Assembly: GCA_016802295.1 (NCBI GenBank)
Contig: JAESIW010000137.1
Span: 2,759,961-2,823,960, forward strand
Length of the DNA stretch: 64,000 nucleotides
DNA from: Brachionus rotundiformis
Taxonomy: Eukaryota; Rotifera; Eurotatoria; Ploima; Brachionidae
Direction of reading: 5' to 3'
Position 1 is the first letter of the stretch. Each line of letters starts with the position of its first letter. This document shows positions 24,651 to 36,862 of this stretch, one piece after another. The translations under genes and the position numbers were made by a program. The notes beneath the pieces are model-generated. The model ran no database searches. It was given only the letters and a program-made list of their open reading frames with translations, and was not told the origin of the DNA.

Positions 24651-27600
24651 ATTTTTTTCTTTGATTGAAAAAAATTTATTTAATAAATAAATAGTTAAAA
24701 TAAATTATTATATTTTTTATTTTATTTTATAAATACAATTTTTAAATAATATTAAGCTAAATTAAGGGAAATTTATTTAATAAATGCAAAAAATTAGCTT
24801 TTTAGTCGAATATTTAAATAAAATAAATTAAGATAAGTTGAATTTAATTTCCGCTTTTATGCATATAATTACATATTATTTAAATTTAAATTTAAAATGA
24901 TGATGTAAGCCCAAAAGGCTCTAATCAGCAAATTGAATAATGCATTTAATATCTATAACTTAATGAATCGATCAACAGTTAAAATAAAGCGTTCCGATTA
25001 AACAGCTTTTTGATTTAACTTACAATAAATTACGTCAGTATTAATCATTTTTATTAAATTTTGAATTATTACTTTTCCAAGAATGAATAAGTTTTTGATA
25101 TGGTTTTTCCTATTGCATAATGTTATTTAAGCGAAAAATGATGATTAAATACAGAAAAAGGCTCGATTTTGGATTTAAAATTAATTATTTATTTTATAAA
25201 ATGAATTGATTACGTCAAATAATACAATCTATCTTTAACCAAAAAGCGGATTTACCTAGACATATAACGATAAACTAAATTTTTATTTTATTTATTTAAT
25301 CAGGCAAAGAGTTTTTTTTCAAAATTAGCTTATAAGTCAAAAATACTGATTCTGGTTATTTAAGCTTAAATTTTTATCATTTAACAGCATAACATTAATT
25401 CAAATTATTTTAATCTAGTAAAGATTCCTACACTAAAATGATTGATCAGAAAATAAACCAAGTTTCACTCCATGAATCCTTAAAAAAAACTTTGACTTAA
25501 AACTAATCTTTCAAGATAGATAACTACTCTTGAACATTAAGATATTTGATTATCAAAATGTAAAAGAAAGATTTTATCTATTTATTTTTTCCTCATTTTG
25601 TAAACATTTCTGAATACAGGCTTATTTGAAGTTAATTAAGGGCAAACAATAAAAGGAGTGTATTATAAGTATTCGCTTTTCATTCGATCTAAGGTATCAT
25701 TTATTTTTTATACATTTATTTCAAGACAAAATAAGATAATATTTTAAATTGATTTGTATTTTAATAGTCCATTTATTCCAAAAGAAAGCTAATTATTTAT
25801 TTGTTATTTTCTTCATTTATCTTTATTTCATTTGTGCATTTTTTTCAGCTAATTATGTTGAATAATCAATGTATAGTAAACCATTTTCCAAAAAAGATTT
25901 TATTTAGTTCTACCAACACTTCCTTCACTTACTTTAAAATCAAATTACTAAGTGTATATTTAATCTATATTTTTAGAAATTTCTTAATATTAAATTTTTA
26001 TGAGGTTTTAAATTTAGGAAATGCTTAATCAATAAAACCTACAAACTAAAAATAGAAATAAATAATTAAAATTTAATTTTTTCAAATCAACAAAAACTCC
26101 TGACAACTGATCAAATATAATTTCTTTTTCAGGCTAAATCTTTTATCTTTTTAGAATTAATTGTTCCATAAATAGTAAGAAAATCGTGTGGGTTACTTTT
26201 ATTTCCTCTATCAAATTAAAAATTGTTTTGTGATTTTTGAAAATTTATACGTGGAATTTTTAATTTAAAAATACTATCTTTAGAGACAGTTAAATCAAGT
26301 TATAATAATAAAATTATAATTTAATCGTTTCCAAGATGCATTTTTTTATTTAAAAGTATAATTATAAAACAAAAAATCAATTTAATCGAAAATAGCTTTA
26401 ATTAAATTTTTTTATTAAAATATTATTTTGGCATTTATTTTGCATCAATTTTTCACACCATGTTTTCCATATTTAAATTGGATCTAGAAAGCCTGAAAAC
26501 TATTTTTTCATTCTATACAAAACAAAAAAATTAATGATAACCAACAATAATGATTAATTTGCTTGCCTAACCCAACTATTTGTTCTGAAAGCAGCATAAG
26601 TTTGGTTAAAGTTTTCCATTCTAGAGTATATTTATTTATATTTTCATTAATTCTGGTTCATTTTCGTTATTGGTAATTAGATGTATAATTTTAGTTTATA
26701 AAAACAAACAAAACAAGTAATTTTTCCAAAGCTAGTTGATTGCAGTATTGAGCAAGAATTATCATTTTAAAACAAGCCAAATTGATTTCATTCTATTGGT
26801 ATAAATTGATAATGTTGCATCATTTATTTCGAAATAATTACACGTTATGTAATCGGAAAAGTTAAAGTACACACAACTATCTGAACCTATTATTATTATC
26901 ATTATAGCTTTAAAACTTCATTAAATTCTAAAAAAAAAAACTATAGGTAGCTTTCTTGATCACGTATTCTTCTGAATTAAAAAATTTATGAATTATAAAT
27001 ATTTCAAATTATTGACACTTATTGTGTTATGATAAAAATCCACGCCCAAATCAGACACTATGTAATGATTGACTTTCATCAATTTTATTTTATAAATCTA
27101 GAAATATTTTCTATTAGGCTAAATTTCGATATTTTCACGTTTTTAGATCTTAAGTTGTTTTGATTCGCATGATAATTTAAGGCACAATTTTAGAAATTTT
27201 ATCAATTAAAAAATTATAATTGGATTTAAAGTTTATTTTTTTATTAAAGAAAAGCTTTTTAAACACTACATTTAAACTACTTTAGATAACAATTACAATG
27301 TTAAATTTATATTAAGTATTTAAGCTATGATTTTTTGTATTAGTTCAAATTATCTCATTGAACTCGAAAATCACAGAAATGCTGGTATTTAAATCTTATT
27401 TCCTAGATGAATACTCTTGACAAAATTTCTCAAATTTTAAGTAGCTGCAGTTTTGAAAAATCAATTTTAATATTTTTTGATTAAGTAATTGAAAACGCCA
27501 CACTCATTAACAAAAATTCTACGTGTTGTTAATCAATCATGTTTAAAAGCATTTTAAGAATTTTAGGAAATTTAAATAGTCTTGTTAAATATGTTAAATT

Positions 27601-30600
27601 AGCGTAAAATAAAGCATTTATACTTTGAGGAAAAAACATGCCAAAAGAAATGCTTTTTTGCATTCAAACCAAGGCTTAGAGTTTTTAAATTCAAATTAAA
27701 TTCAATATATTTTTTAATATAAAATTTAATTCTTTTTATTTTATGAAGCATTACATTTTTCAAAAAATAAATCTGATTCAATTAGCCCATAAGTTAAAAG
27801 CAAGCTTTTTAAATCATGAAATCCATTTAGAGTTTAGATCAAATTTTCAGCACAATTTAACTTAATATTTGCCAAAAATTATAAAATTTTAGCTATAAAA
27901 TGTTAGTAAATGCTGAGCAATGTTGTAAAAAAACTAATAAATTTTTATTTAAATAATTTTTATTCAATGTTAATGTTAACATTTTTAATTATTATAGTTG
28001 GTTTAATTTTCAAATTAATAGCGACAATAATAGTGTATCTCGAATATTTATAGGAATTAAAAATGAAAGTCTTTTCATATCATGTTAACATGATTGAATC
28101 ATAATTAAAATCAAACGCATTCGGATTGGAAACTATTGTTTTTGAATCTCTAATGAATTTATTCACTTTAATTAGATTGAATAGGCATCATGTTGCTCTT
28201 GAGGAAGAGAAGCGTGTTTGACATTGCTTCAAAAGACTAGCTTAAAATAAATTTTGATTATTTTAATTGAATTTAGACTAAGACACAGTTTTTTCATTGA
28301 CAAAAGAGTTCCCACTTTTGTACATGAAATTTAAGATTTTAACAAATTTTAGATGTTTAGCAAAGAATTTTCTTTATCTTTATTTATTAATAAGCTAGAT
28401 ACGCAATTGAGAATATTGAACAAATTGTGCGATTAATTTCAAGCTAGATTTTTTACAATCTATTATATTATATTAGAAAATGGAATTATACTAGCTTATT
28501 TTTATTTTATTAATTAAATAAAAATATTGTTTCAATCAAACAATCTAAAATTGAATCAGAATGAGTCAGAGAATTAATCATTGAAAAAAATAAAAAGCTA
28601 TTTTATTGAGAGGATTTAAATAAAAAAAATTGAACCTTAAGTAGAGCTTTGTTTAGTAAAGACTCGTCACAATTTAGACTAATTGATAAATTTCATATTT
28701 AAATAAAGTCTTATTAGAATACTTCGTTAGAATGTTGGCTTTAGGTACAAAATTGGTTCAACCGAATCAAATGCAGTGAATAAATACGTTCTTTAATATA
28801 ACCTTTAGCTAATTAATTTTTTCTTTATGGTCTTTATGGTTAGTTGTTACAATTTGTTTTTTAAATTTTATTTTTTAAAATTCATATTAATATTAGAACC
28901 AAAATTTTTATTAATTTATTCATTTGATTATGAATATCTATATAATAAAAATATTATTTTTTTAATATTGTTTGATGATGGTATTTTTTAATGGAAGCTT
29001 GTTCCGATTTAGCCAATTTGGAATCACATTTAAGCTCTCATATTAACAAAATAAGATTTCCTGATTAAATTATATCGATTCAAATATCCAGGGGTTTTAA
29101 ATTTTATCAAGTTTTACAGGCATGCAATTCAAAACCATATTTTAAAACAAAAATCAAAATGCAAATGTCATTTAATTTTTTAATTATAAAATTATTTTAG
29201 AATTTTATTCAAAATTGTCTTAGAAATTCCATATTCCATTGGCATGCCAATTTGCTGTTGAAATTTTCGAATCAATCGCAAAAACTTAAATATCATCGAA
29301 AACTAGAGTCGAACTTACGAATTATTTATGTTTGTTTATCTGAAATTTGTTTAAAAAAATGATAAAATAGTTTACGAACCTGATTAATCTAGTATGAGTC
29401 GAATATAATATGTTTCAATACCTAAAATCATTGGTTTCATACCAGAAGAATGATTATCTTTCGATAAGTAATAGCTTATCTAGGCAGCATAGTTATAAAG
29501 TCTTGTTATCGACTGATTAAACCAGCTATTCTAATGACGCAAATAATTCAAAGCCCTAAATCATGCAATTAATTTAGATATCCAGTGCAAGTAGCGAACC
29601 CTCTATAATTTTTAAATAATCTTTAACTAATTTATTTAATGGATTTTTTAAAGCAATGCGTTCAAATCATTTTAGTTTTATTGCTTTGCTTTTTTTCTTG
29701 TTATTTATTTCGAAATAATGGTTGAATTTATGAAAAAGTCTATGATTACAAATAACTTATATTTATTATTATAATTCTGAAATTGGTCGATCTTTATTAT
29801 ATTGAATGATCTTTTAAGTTAATTGACTTGAAGTTTTTTGTTTTGTTTGTTTGTTAAATTAGAAAAAAATTTTTAATTGTTCTTGGTTTAATATTATCTC
29901 ACCAACACAATCGATTGCATGATCGGCACTACCTTCTATCAAGAGCAAGATTATTTTCAGTTTTAAGAATCATCACGACATGGTTCATTCCAAAGAAGAA
30001 GACAAAAACCGTATTTAATAGATAATATAAAATATTAAAAATGTGTCTAATTTATTTTTCTTAGATAGTTCAGATTATTAATAATTAATATCTAGCATAA
30101 TAATTAATAAAATATATTTTACAATTTTTGCTTATTACTAGGAAAAATCGAATTCAAGAATATGAAAAGGCAAAAATTTAAATCAAATATTAATTTTATT
30201 GATATTTTAACAAGCTAGAGATTTAAATAATTGTTTTTTGTGTTTCGGATAATAAATTATGAGAAAATATTTTATCAATTCATAAAAGTCTAAAGGCTTC
30301 TTTAGTATTTAACAAATGGAAGCAATTAAATTTTTCATTAACTGTTTTGTGTTTAATTTTTTTAATTTGAAATTTTTGAAAGGTTTATATCTAATATTTG
30401 ATAAAATAGAGCCTGTTAAAATATCACTGCGATCACTGTGACATAAATTTTTTTGTTAAGTCAAAACTAATAGTTCAAGTTAAGCATTTTTAAAGATAAT
30501 TCTATTAAGATTTTATAACTAATATCATGTAGCAAATGTTCAAATAATTTAAATCCTAAATTGCCAATGCATAATTTTAAATTCGTTGTAGCAGAATAAT

Positions 30601-32246
30601 AAAATTTAAAAAGCATTTATATTTCTATTGCAATTTAATATTTTAAAAATGATTTAAAATGATTAAATAATCGATCATGATAATCAGGGCCTATTGTTTC
30701 AAATTATTTAACCTAAGTAGTTAACTTAGCATTAATAAACTACAGTCTGGTATCAAATCAATATATCTAATTTAAAAATTTCTTTCCATTTTATCATTAA
30801 TTTTAATCGCTCAAGGAATGAACCGAAACATTTATTTTTCAAAATAAAAAGCTTAACATTTTTATTCAAATAGATTAAAGTAAAACATATTGAAGAAAAA
30901 AACATATTGAATTTATTTTTTCTCTTATATGAAATTTTTCTAATTTTAAGTAAAAATAAAAACCATCTTTATTTTAGCTTTTTTTTTAAATCTCATTTGA
31001 TGCATAGAGGTTTTTGTAGAGAATTAACCGTCTGAGATAATTGAGTGCACCCGTAGGCTAGATAAAACCACTTAACATTTATAAAAAAAATTTAATATAG
31101 TAAAATGATAATAGTTTTTTTTCATATATATTCGATTAATAGAAAACTAATTTTAAACATTAATTAGATAAAATTTTTAAGAAGATAAATATTTTGAAAT
31201 ACTATCAGAATTTTCCAATGGTAAAGCTTGAAATGAAAAATATGCATTTAAAATATTTATCTAAAGCAGAGATAATTAATTCACCAGTTTATTTAGAAGT
31301 AATGAGCCCAAGCAAAATCGGATTAATTTACTCAATTTATATTTGAGTTAGACGAATTTTCATATCTTAAGAAATACCTAGGTTACAAGCTGGATTTTTG
31401 TCGATTTCTAAGTAAATAACAAGAATGTTTTTATTATTTGTTTTCTTTGGATAGAAATTGAACAATTTATCGATCTAGTTTTAAGGATAAGTTTAGCTTT
31501 ATTATTTTTTCTCTTAAAGGAATTTATTATTTAATTCAATGTTTTTTTTCTTATTAAATATTAACAAATTTCTCAATTGACAAACAACTTGCTAAATTCA
31601 GCAAAATATTTACCTGGCACTGGCTCGAATTAATTAAAATTTCCGAAAAGTATATTTATAGACTCAATTTTTTAAAACTTTATAGTTCTGCTTTTTCGAA
31701 ATCGTCGGGAACTAACTTATTAAAATAATATTATTTAAATAAATTAATTTAAATCTAGACAAATCTGATTAATTTTTTTTTTTCTGGCTGAAATAATTTC
31801 TTATCTTCTTTATTTTAATTGAAATTTCCAGGAAAAGCTTCAACATTAATAAAAAAATCTTTAATAGAGATAAATAGATTATAAATTCAAGCCAATATTG
31901 AATTAATAATTGATTTCATAAACAACGACTGTAAGGAATATTTAAACCCAGAGGCTCTCAAGCTTTTATTTTATCTAATTAATAAATAAAATATGATTTT
32001 TTCAATTCATTTTCAAAACTTTAACAAAATTTCCAATTGTATTTTTTACTTAACCGGAAAACATAGACTAAAAATAATTTAATTACATAGATAATAAAAA
32101 GAATACTCAACTATTTGTCAGATTTAAATATTTAATTTTACAAAATTTAAAATAATCATCAAATTTTTATTTTTCAGACTTAATTTTTCTTAATTCCTAA
32201 ATTGGAATTGATGGAAATTGCTATTTAATTGAAAATTTTATATAAG
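24651..32246. other. 7.6 kb gene-poor AT-rich stretch
   Basis: This is the longest stretch without a supported gene. Open frames of 60-75 codons occur (25801-26028 plus, 27599-27781 minus) but are Phe/Ile/Leu/Asn/Lys strings typical of random AT sequence. I found no RT-like blocks, tRNA, long repeat or palindrome. It may hold the 5' UTR introns and enhancers of the RGK-type gene that begins at 32247, or simply be intergenic. Confidence 0.5.
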
Positions 32247-34890
32247 ATGACAGTAATGGATAGCAATATTAATCCAAGAGTTCCCCAAGACAATTCAAAA
32301 AGTAGCTTTTCCGAAAGTTCTAAAAACCATAATTCGGATTTACCAAGCATGATTTCACGTAAAGACTCGGCTAGTGGCTCTATCAACTTTGGTTCGACTG
32401 GAATTCCTGCGTCAAATTTGTCATTGACTTCAACTTCCTCCGGTTCATCATCAATTAACTCACCTACAACGAAATTTTTCGCTCCAAAGTCAGTCTATTC
32501 AACAAATTCGAGCCGTCACAATTCAAATAAACATGACTCGTCAGCTTCACCACAGAGTAGTAGACGACCAAGCGGAAATTCAATCACAATCAAGATTATA
32601 TCAGAAAATAATGACACAGTTTGGGATGAAAGTATCAAAGAAAGTGACTTGAATACTTTTGATGAGGATGAGGTAGAACGAGAAAGAGAGTACCAGAAGG
32701 ACAGGGATGACGGTGAGGATACTAGTTCAAAATCAACTAGTTTTGAGTATTCTCCAGGCGGGTCTGGCAAGCATAAAAAGCTAAAAGAGCGCAAAAAATT
32801 GGTAAGAAGCTCCGCACAGCAACAACATCATCTTACATATCAAGAATCTGAAGACCTTGTCGAAGAACAACCAACATATCATGAATTCAAAGAAAATCTT
32901 GCCAAAAATATGAATAGTGCTTTCGATGAATTGTTTGCCGCAGCAGAATCAGGAAATAGCAGCATAAGTGCTGTTATTGAGGCAAAAATGGCTGCACAAG
33001 CAGCTGCTGTTGACTCAGCAAAATCGCTTAGACCATCAGGATCGTTCAGGCAAACTTCTGGTTTAAATAGAACAACAGGAAGCTTTAAATATCCTAGGAA
33101 AAGTGATGAAAAAACTAATTCAAGAACTACTCTTAATGAAAATTCAAATATAACCAACAAATTTACCAATAATTTGAAGTCTGAATGCTATTTGGGCTCT
33201 CCCAAGCAACTAACTAGATCATGCAGTTGCAAGCGACCGAGCAGTTTTAAAAAGATGCGATCTAAAAATGCATCACCAAATCGGCCATCGCCCAATGAGT
33301 CAGTGTTTGTTAACAATGTACCAAACTGGGACATAACACCAACTGAATCAAGTTCAAGACGTGGCACTCAATTTTCAATAAATGTCAATCCAAGTAGAAG
33401 GACAAGTAGTTTGCCATTTGAAAGTTTTATTGGTCCACAAATTCAGGCTATTTCACCAGATGATGAACAAGCCGAGGTTTATCGTGTTAGGCAATTTATT
33501 ACCAACAAAGGATCAGTGATAAACCGTGGTGATTCATTCAAACGCTCATTTAAACGAAGTACACAATCAATCTCATCCAATTCTAAAAAAGACATCTCGC
33601 CAACATTTCAAGATAATAACACTTTAAATTTGCCTGATTGTCAAGAAACCAATATTTATATCAGCAATGGTAGCAAAACACAAATTAATGAGCCAAGTTT
33701 TGCAAATAGCGAGCAAATTTCTGGCAATAAATTACAAGAAAAAAGTCAGCAAATTATACCTCCCATAATTGTCCAAAATCCAGAAGTAATAAAAACCTAT
33801 GTTGTTTATATACTTGGTGCATCGACTGTGGGCAAAAATGCGCTCATAAAACAATTCAAAACATCAGAATATCGTGGAATATATGAAATTTCAAATACTT
33901 TACCAAATGGTATCTTTTAATAAATTATTACGATTTAAAAAAACTATCTTTTTTATTCATGTCATTTAGAAGATGAGAATGATGAGGGTGTAAGTGTTCT
34001 TTTGGACGGAATTGAGTCTAAGCTTCAATTTTTTTCCATGGACATTGATATGATAAAGCCCAGTAGTCTTGGCGAAATTACCCAAGATAATGATGCTTTT
34101 ATCATAGTCTATTCAATTTGCGACAAGTCAAGTTTTGGTGTTGCTGTTGAAATTTTAAAATCAATTAGATCAAGTGAGTTTAAGAGCCAGCCTGTTATTT
34201 TGGCTGGTAATAAAAGCGATCTGGTAAGAAAAAGATCAATTAGTCGAGAAGGTAATTCAATTTTATTCACATATATAAAACATTATTTATAATTATTACT
34301 AATCATCAATTAGTAGTATTAAATTAGCTATTAATTTAAATTATTAAACTATTTAAGATGGCAGATGTCTGGCCCTTAAATTTGGTTGCAAATTTGTGGA
34401 GACATCAGTGGCGATAAATGACAAAATAGATGATCTTCTTGCTGGAATACTTAAGCAAATTCGAATAAAAGAATCGGCTGATAAGGAGAAGAAGAATGAC
34501 GAAAATGATGTTCAATTTGTAATTAACCAACTCCAGGCAAGCAGAAATAAGAAGCATAGCAGGAACTTGTCTGATGCACAATTGAATGACATTGTCAAAA
34601 AATCAACTAATCATTCAACTTGGTTCAAGTCAAATACATTAACAAAAAAATTCTTTAAGACATCAAAAAACCGTGAATTGCTTCGTACCGATAGCGAAAA
34701 ATCCAAAAATTCAACTCGAATAGTCATTAAGAATACAAATAAGAATGAATACTTGAATAATAATTCTTTTTTTCATAAAATTTTTAATAATTTTTTTAAG
34801 AAAAAATCAACCACCATAGACAATCATTCTGTTGAGAATCTTTTTAGTCTGCCAGTTAGTTTAAAAGCTCCTAAGTTAAAAGAGAAATAA
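32247..34890 (+). CDS. RGK (Rad/Gem/Kir/Rem)-type small GTPase with long N-terminal extension
   Basis: RGK proteins are atypical Ras relatives that inhibit voltage-gated calcium channels and act on the cytoskeleton at the plasma membrane. Exons 32247-33909, 33970-34251 and 34358-34890 join in frame, both introns phase 1, to 825 codons. The first 510 residues are a Ser-rich disordered extension with basophilic sites (SRRPSGNS, RRTSSLPF). The G domain follows: P-loop LGASTVGKNALIKQF, no DxxG but an RGK-like degenerate G3 (FFSMDIDMI), G4 NKSDL and G5 ETSVA, with FIIVYSICDKSSF typical of RGK. The C-terminus lacks a CaaX box and ends in a basic/aromatic stretch (FFHKIFNNFFKKKS) then a HSVENLFSLPV segment that resembles the RGK C-terminal membrane and 14-3-3 motif. 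The P-loop Ser/Thr is Asn (33837-33839), which is unusual. ATG at 32247 is the first in frame after a stop; ATG at 32256 is an alternative. Confidence 0.82.
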
Positions 34891-36862
34891 ATTTTATTAA
34901 TTATTTATTTAATTAATGTCGAGTTTTATGATGATCGACTAGCGAAAATATTAAATTTTTCAGGTTGATTTTAAACATTAAATGCCGGTTTTTTTCAAAA
35001 TTATTGCGTTCATTAAATCAAAAATTAAGTATCTCGATAAGTGTAAATAATATTTCTCTACAAGTTATCCATTAATCATTTAAGAATTTATTTTTTTTAT
35101 TGATGTTTGATTGAATATTTTTATTATAAAATAATAAATTAAAAATTTTTGTCTTATTTTTTTCAAGTTTTTGATTCAAATCAACTTAAGTTGTGTTGAA
35201 ATAACAAGTCCATCCAACCTTCAATTTGTCAGAGAAATCTTTCTTTTACTTAAGAATGTCTTAGTTGAGACCAAATTAATTTTAGAAATCTTAGATTGGA
35301 AAAATAAAATGGTTAACAATTGTAATGCAAAAAATTTTTTTTTAAATTAAATTTCTATTTAAGTTTTTACCAATAAAATAACTAATCTTTTATTAGAAAT
35401 AAAAAATGATAAGTTGGTAAAAACTTAAATAGAAATTAAATTTAAAAAAAAAATTTATTTCTAATAAAAAATGGTATTAATAATTGGTATAAAACTAAAC
35501 AAAGTTTTAATGATAATTAGTAATTGTTAGATTATTTCATTCAATTAGCGAGCATAATCTATTAATTCTTTTTTTTACTAATCAAAGACTGCTTCAATTT
35601 ATCTAATAAATCCTTTTCTTGTTCATAAAATTTTTTAAGATAATCAACAAAATTTTTATATTCTTTCGTTTCAATATTCAAATTTGGAAACGAATAAAAA
35701 GTTTGATTCTATGGAAACTATCTCAAAAAGAATAATAAGCGCTTCATATAATTGATATAAAGACGCGGCAGTTTATTTTTATCTGTAAGAGTAGGACTGT
35801 TGTCATGTCGTTTTTAAATATTTTTTTATAAAATAATATGAAGCACCGCTAATTCTCGTATAAATATCTTTAAACATGGCGAACAAGTTTTGATTTTTCG
35901 TCTAGTACAACCTTATTAAATTTTTGTAAGTAATTTATAAATACAGTATATAAATTGAAATGTAATTATTAAAAAATTTGATTAAAGAGTTTTCATAACA
36001 AAAATATAAATAAAAAAATTGAATTATTAGTTAAATATTTATCGAATAGTTTAAAAGGTGTGTATTTTTATAATAACAACTTTATTTTAATTCAATAATT
36101 TACTTTTATATTAGCTTTTGATCCAGAGTATATTTTTATATTTTGATGGAAAAAAAAATTATTATTAAATATTCAGTTTATTAATTATATTAATAAATAT
36201 CCAAAAAAATAGAAAATTGTCAGACATTTTATTTTGAGATCATCCGGGTTTGATCATTATGTGGATTTTTCATTTTTTTGTTTTATTTTTAATTTTCTTT
36301 TTTTTTTAACGAAAAAAAATTTATAAAAAAACATTGACAAAAGTTTACAAAAAAAATAAAGTATAAAGACATGGATAACAAAAAAATCAGAATTCATAAC
36401 AAACAAAACAAAACCAACTCTTGGAACCAAAGATAATAATGATAACTTAAAATTAAATTAAAAAGAGGCAATATGAAAAATTTTACAATCAAAATCAAAG
36501 ATCTGAATTGAAAAAAAAATTTCATGATTTCCTAAATCATCATTTTATCTTTTAAATTCTCTCAATTATTAATTTCATAAGTTCGTTGTTTATTTTTTAT
36601 TTAATAGTATTAATTTTTTGTTTCATAATTTACTATCGGTGAAATCATTGATAGTTGGCTTTCGTTTGCTTGCCGATTTGAATATTTATTCACAATCTGA
36701 CTAGATGACTTCTGATTTTGCCCTTTAAAACAAAACTCATATTTAATATCCTCATTTACACAGATTATCTTTGTACAGGATTTATTAAGATAATTCTTTT
36801 TTAAATTTTAAAAATGTTTATTTTTTTGTTAAGTAAAAAATGAGAAAATTATATCTTTTTTT
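34891..36862. other. Convergent intergenic with an inverted repeat
   Basis: This lies between the 3' ends of the RGK-type gene (+) and the Boule-type gene (-). Apart from the inverted repeat at 35331-35456 listed separately and many A/T runs, I see no gene. The right half probably includes the long 3' UTR of the Boule-type gene. Confidence 0.5.
35331..35456. repeat. Inverted repeat, about 43-nt arms
   Basis: The left arm at 35331-35373 (core atttctatttaagtttttac) pairs almost perfectly with the right arm at 35414-35456, separated by about 40 nt. The spacer contains ttttattagaaataaa, whose reverse complement recurs just outside the right arm near 35453-35468, so two alternative hairpins are possible. 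No ORF lies inside. This is consistent with a small MITE-like element or a foldback. Confidence 0.7.

Noticed and set aside
25801..26028. 75-codon Phe/Ile/Leu-rich frame in the gene-poor stretch
   Set aside because: Hydrophobic strings of this kind arise from T-rich DNA; there is no upstream signal or homologue.
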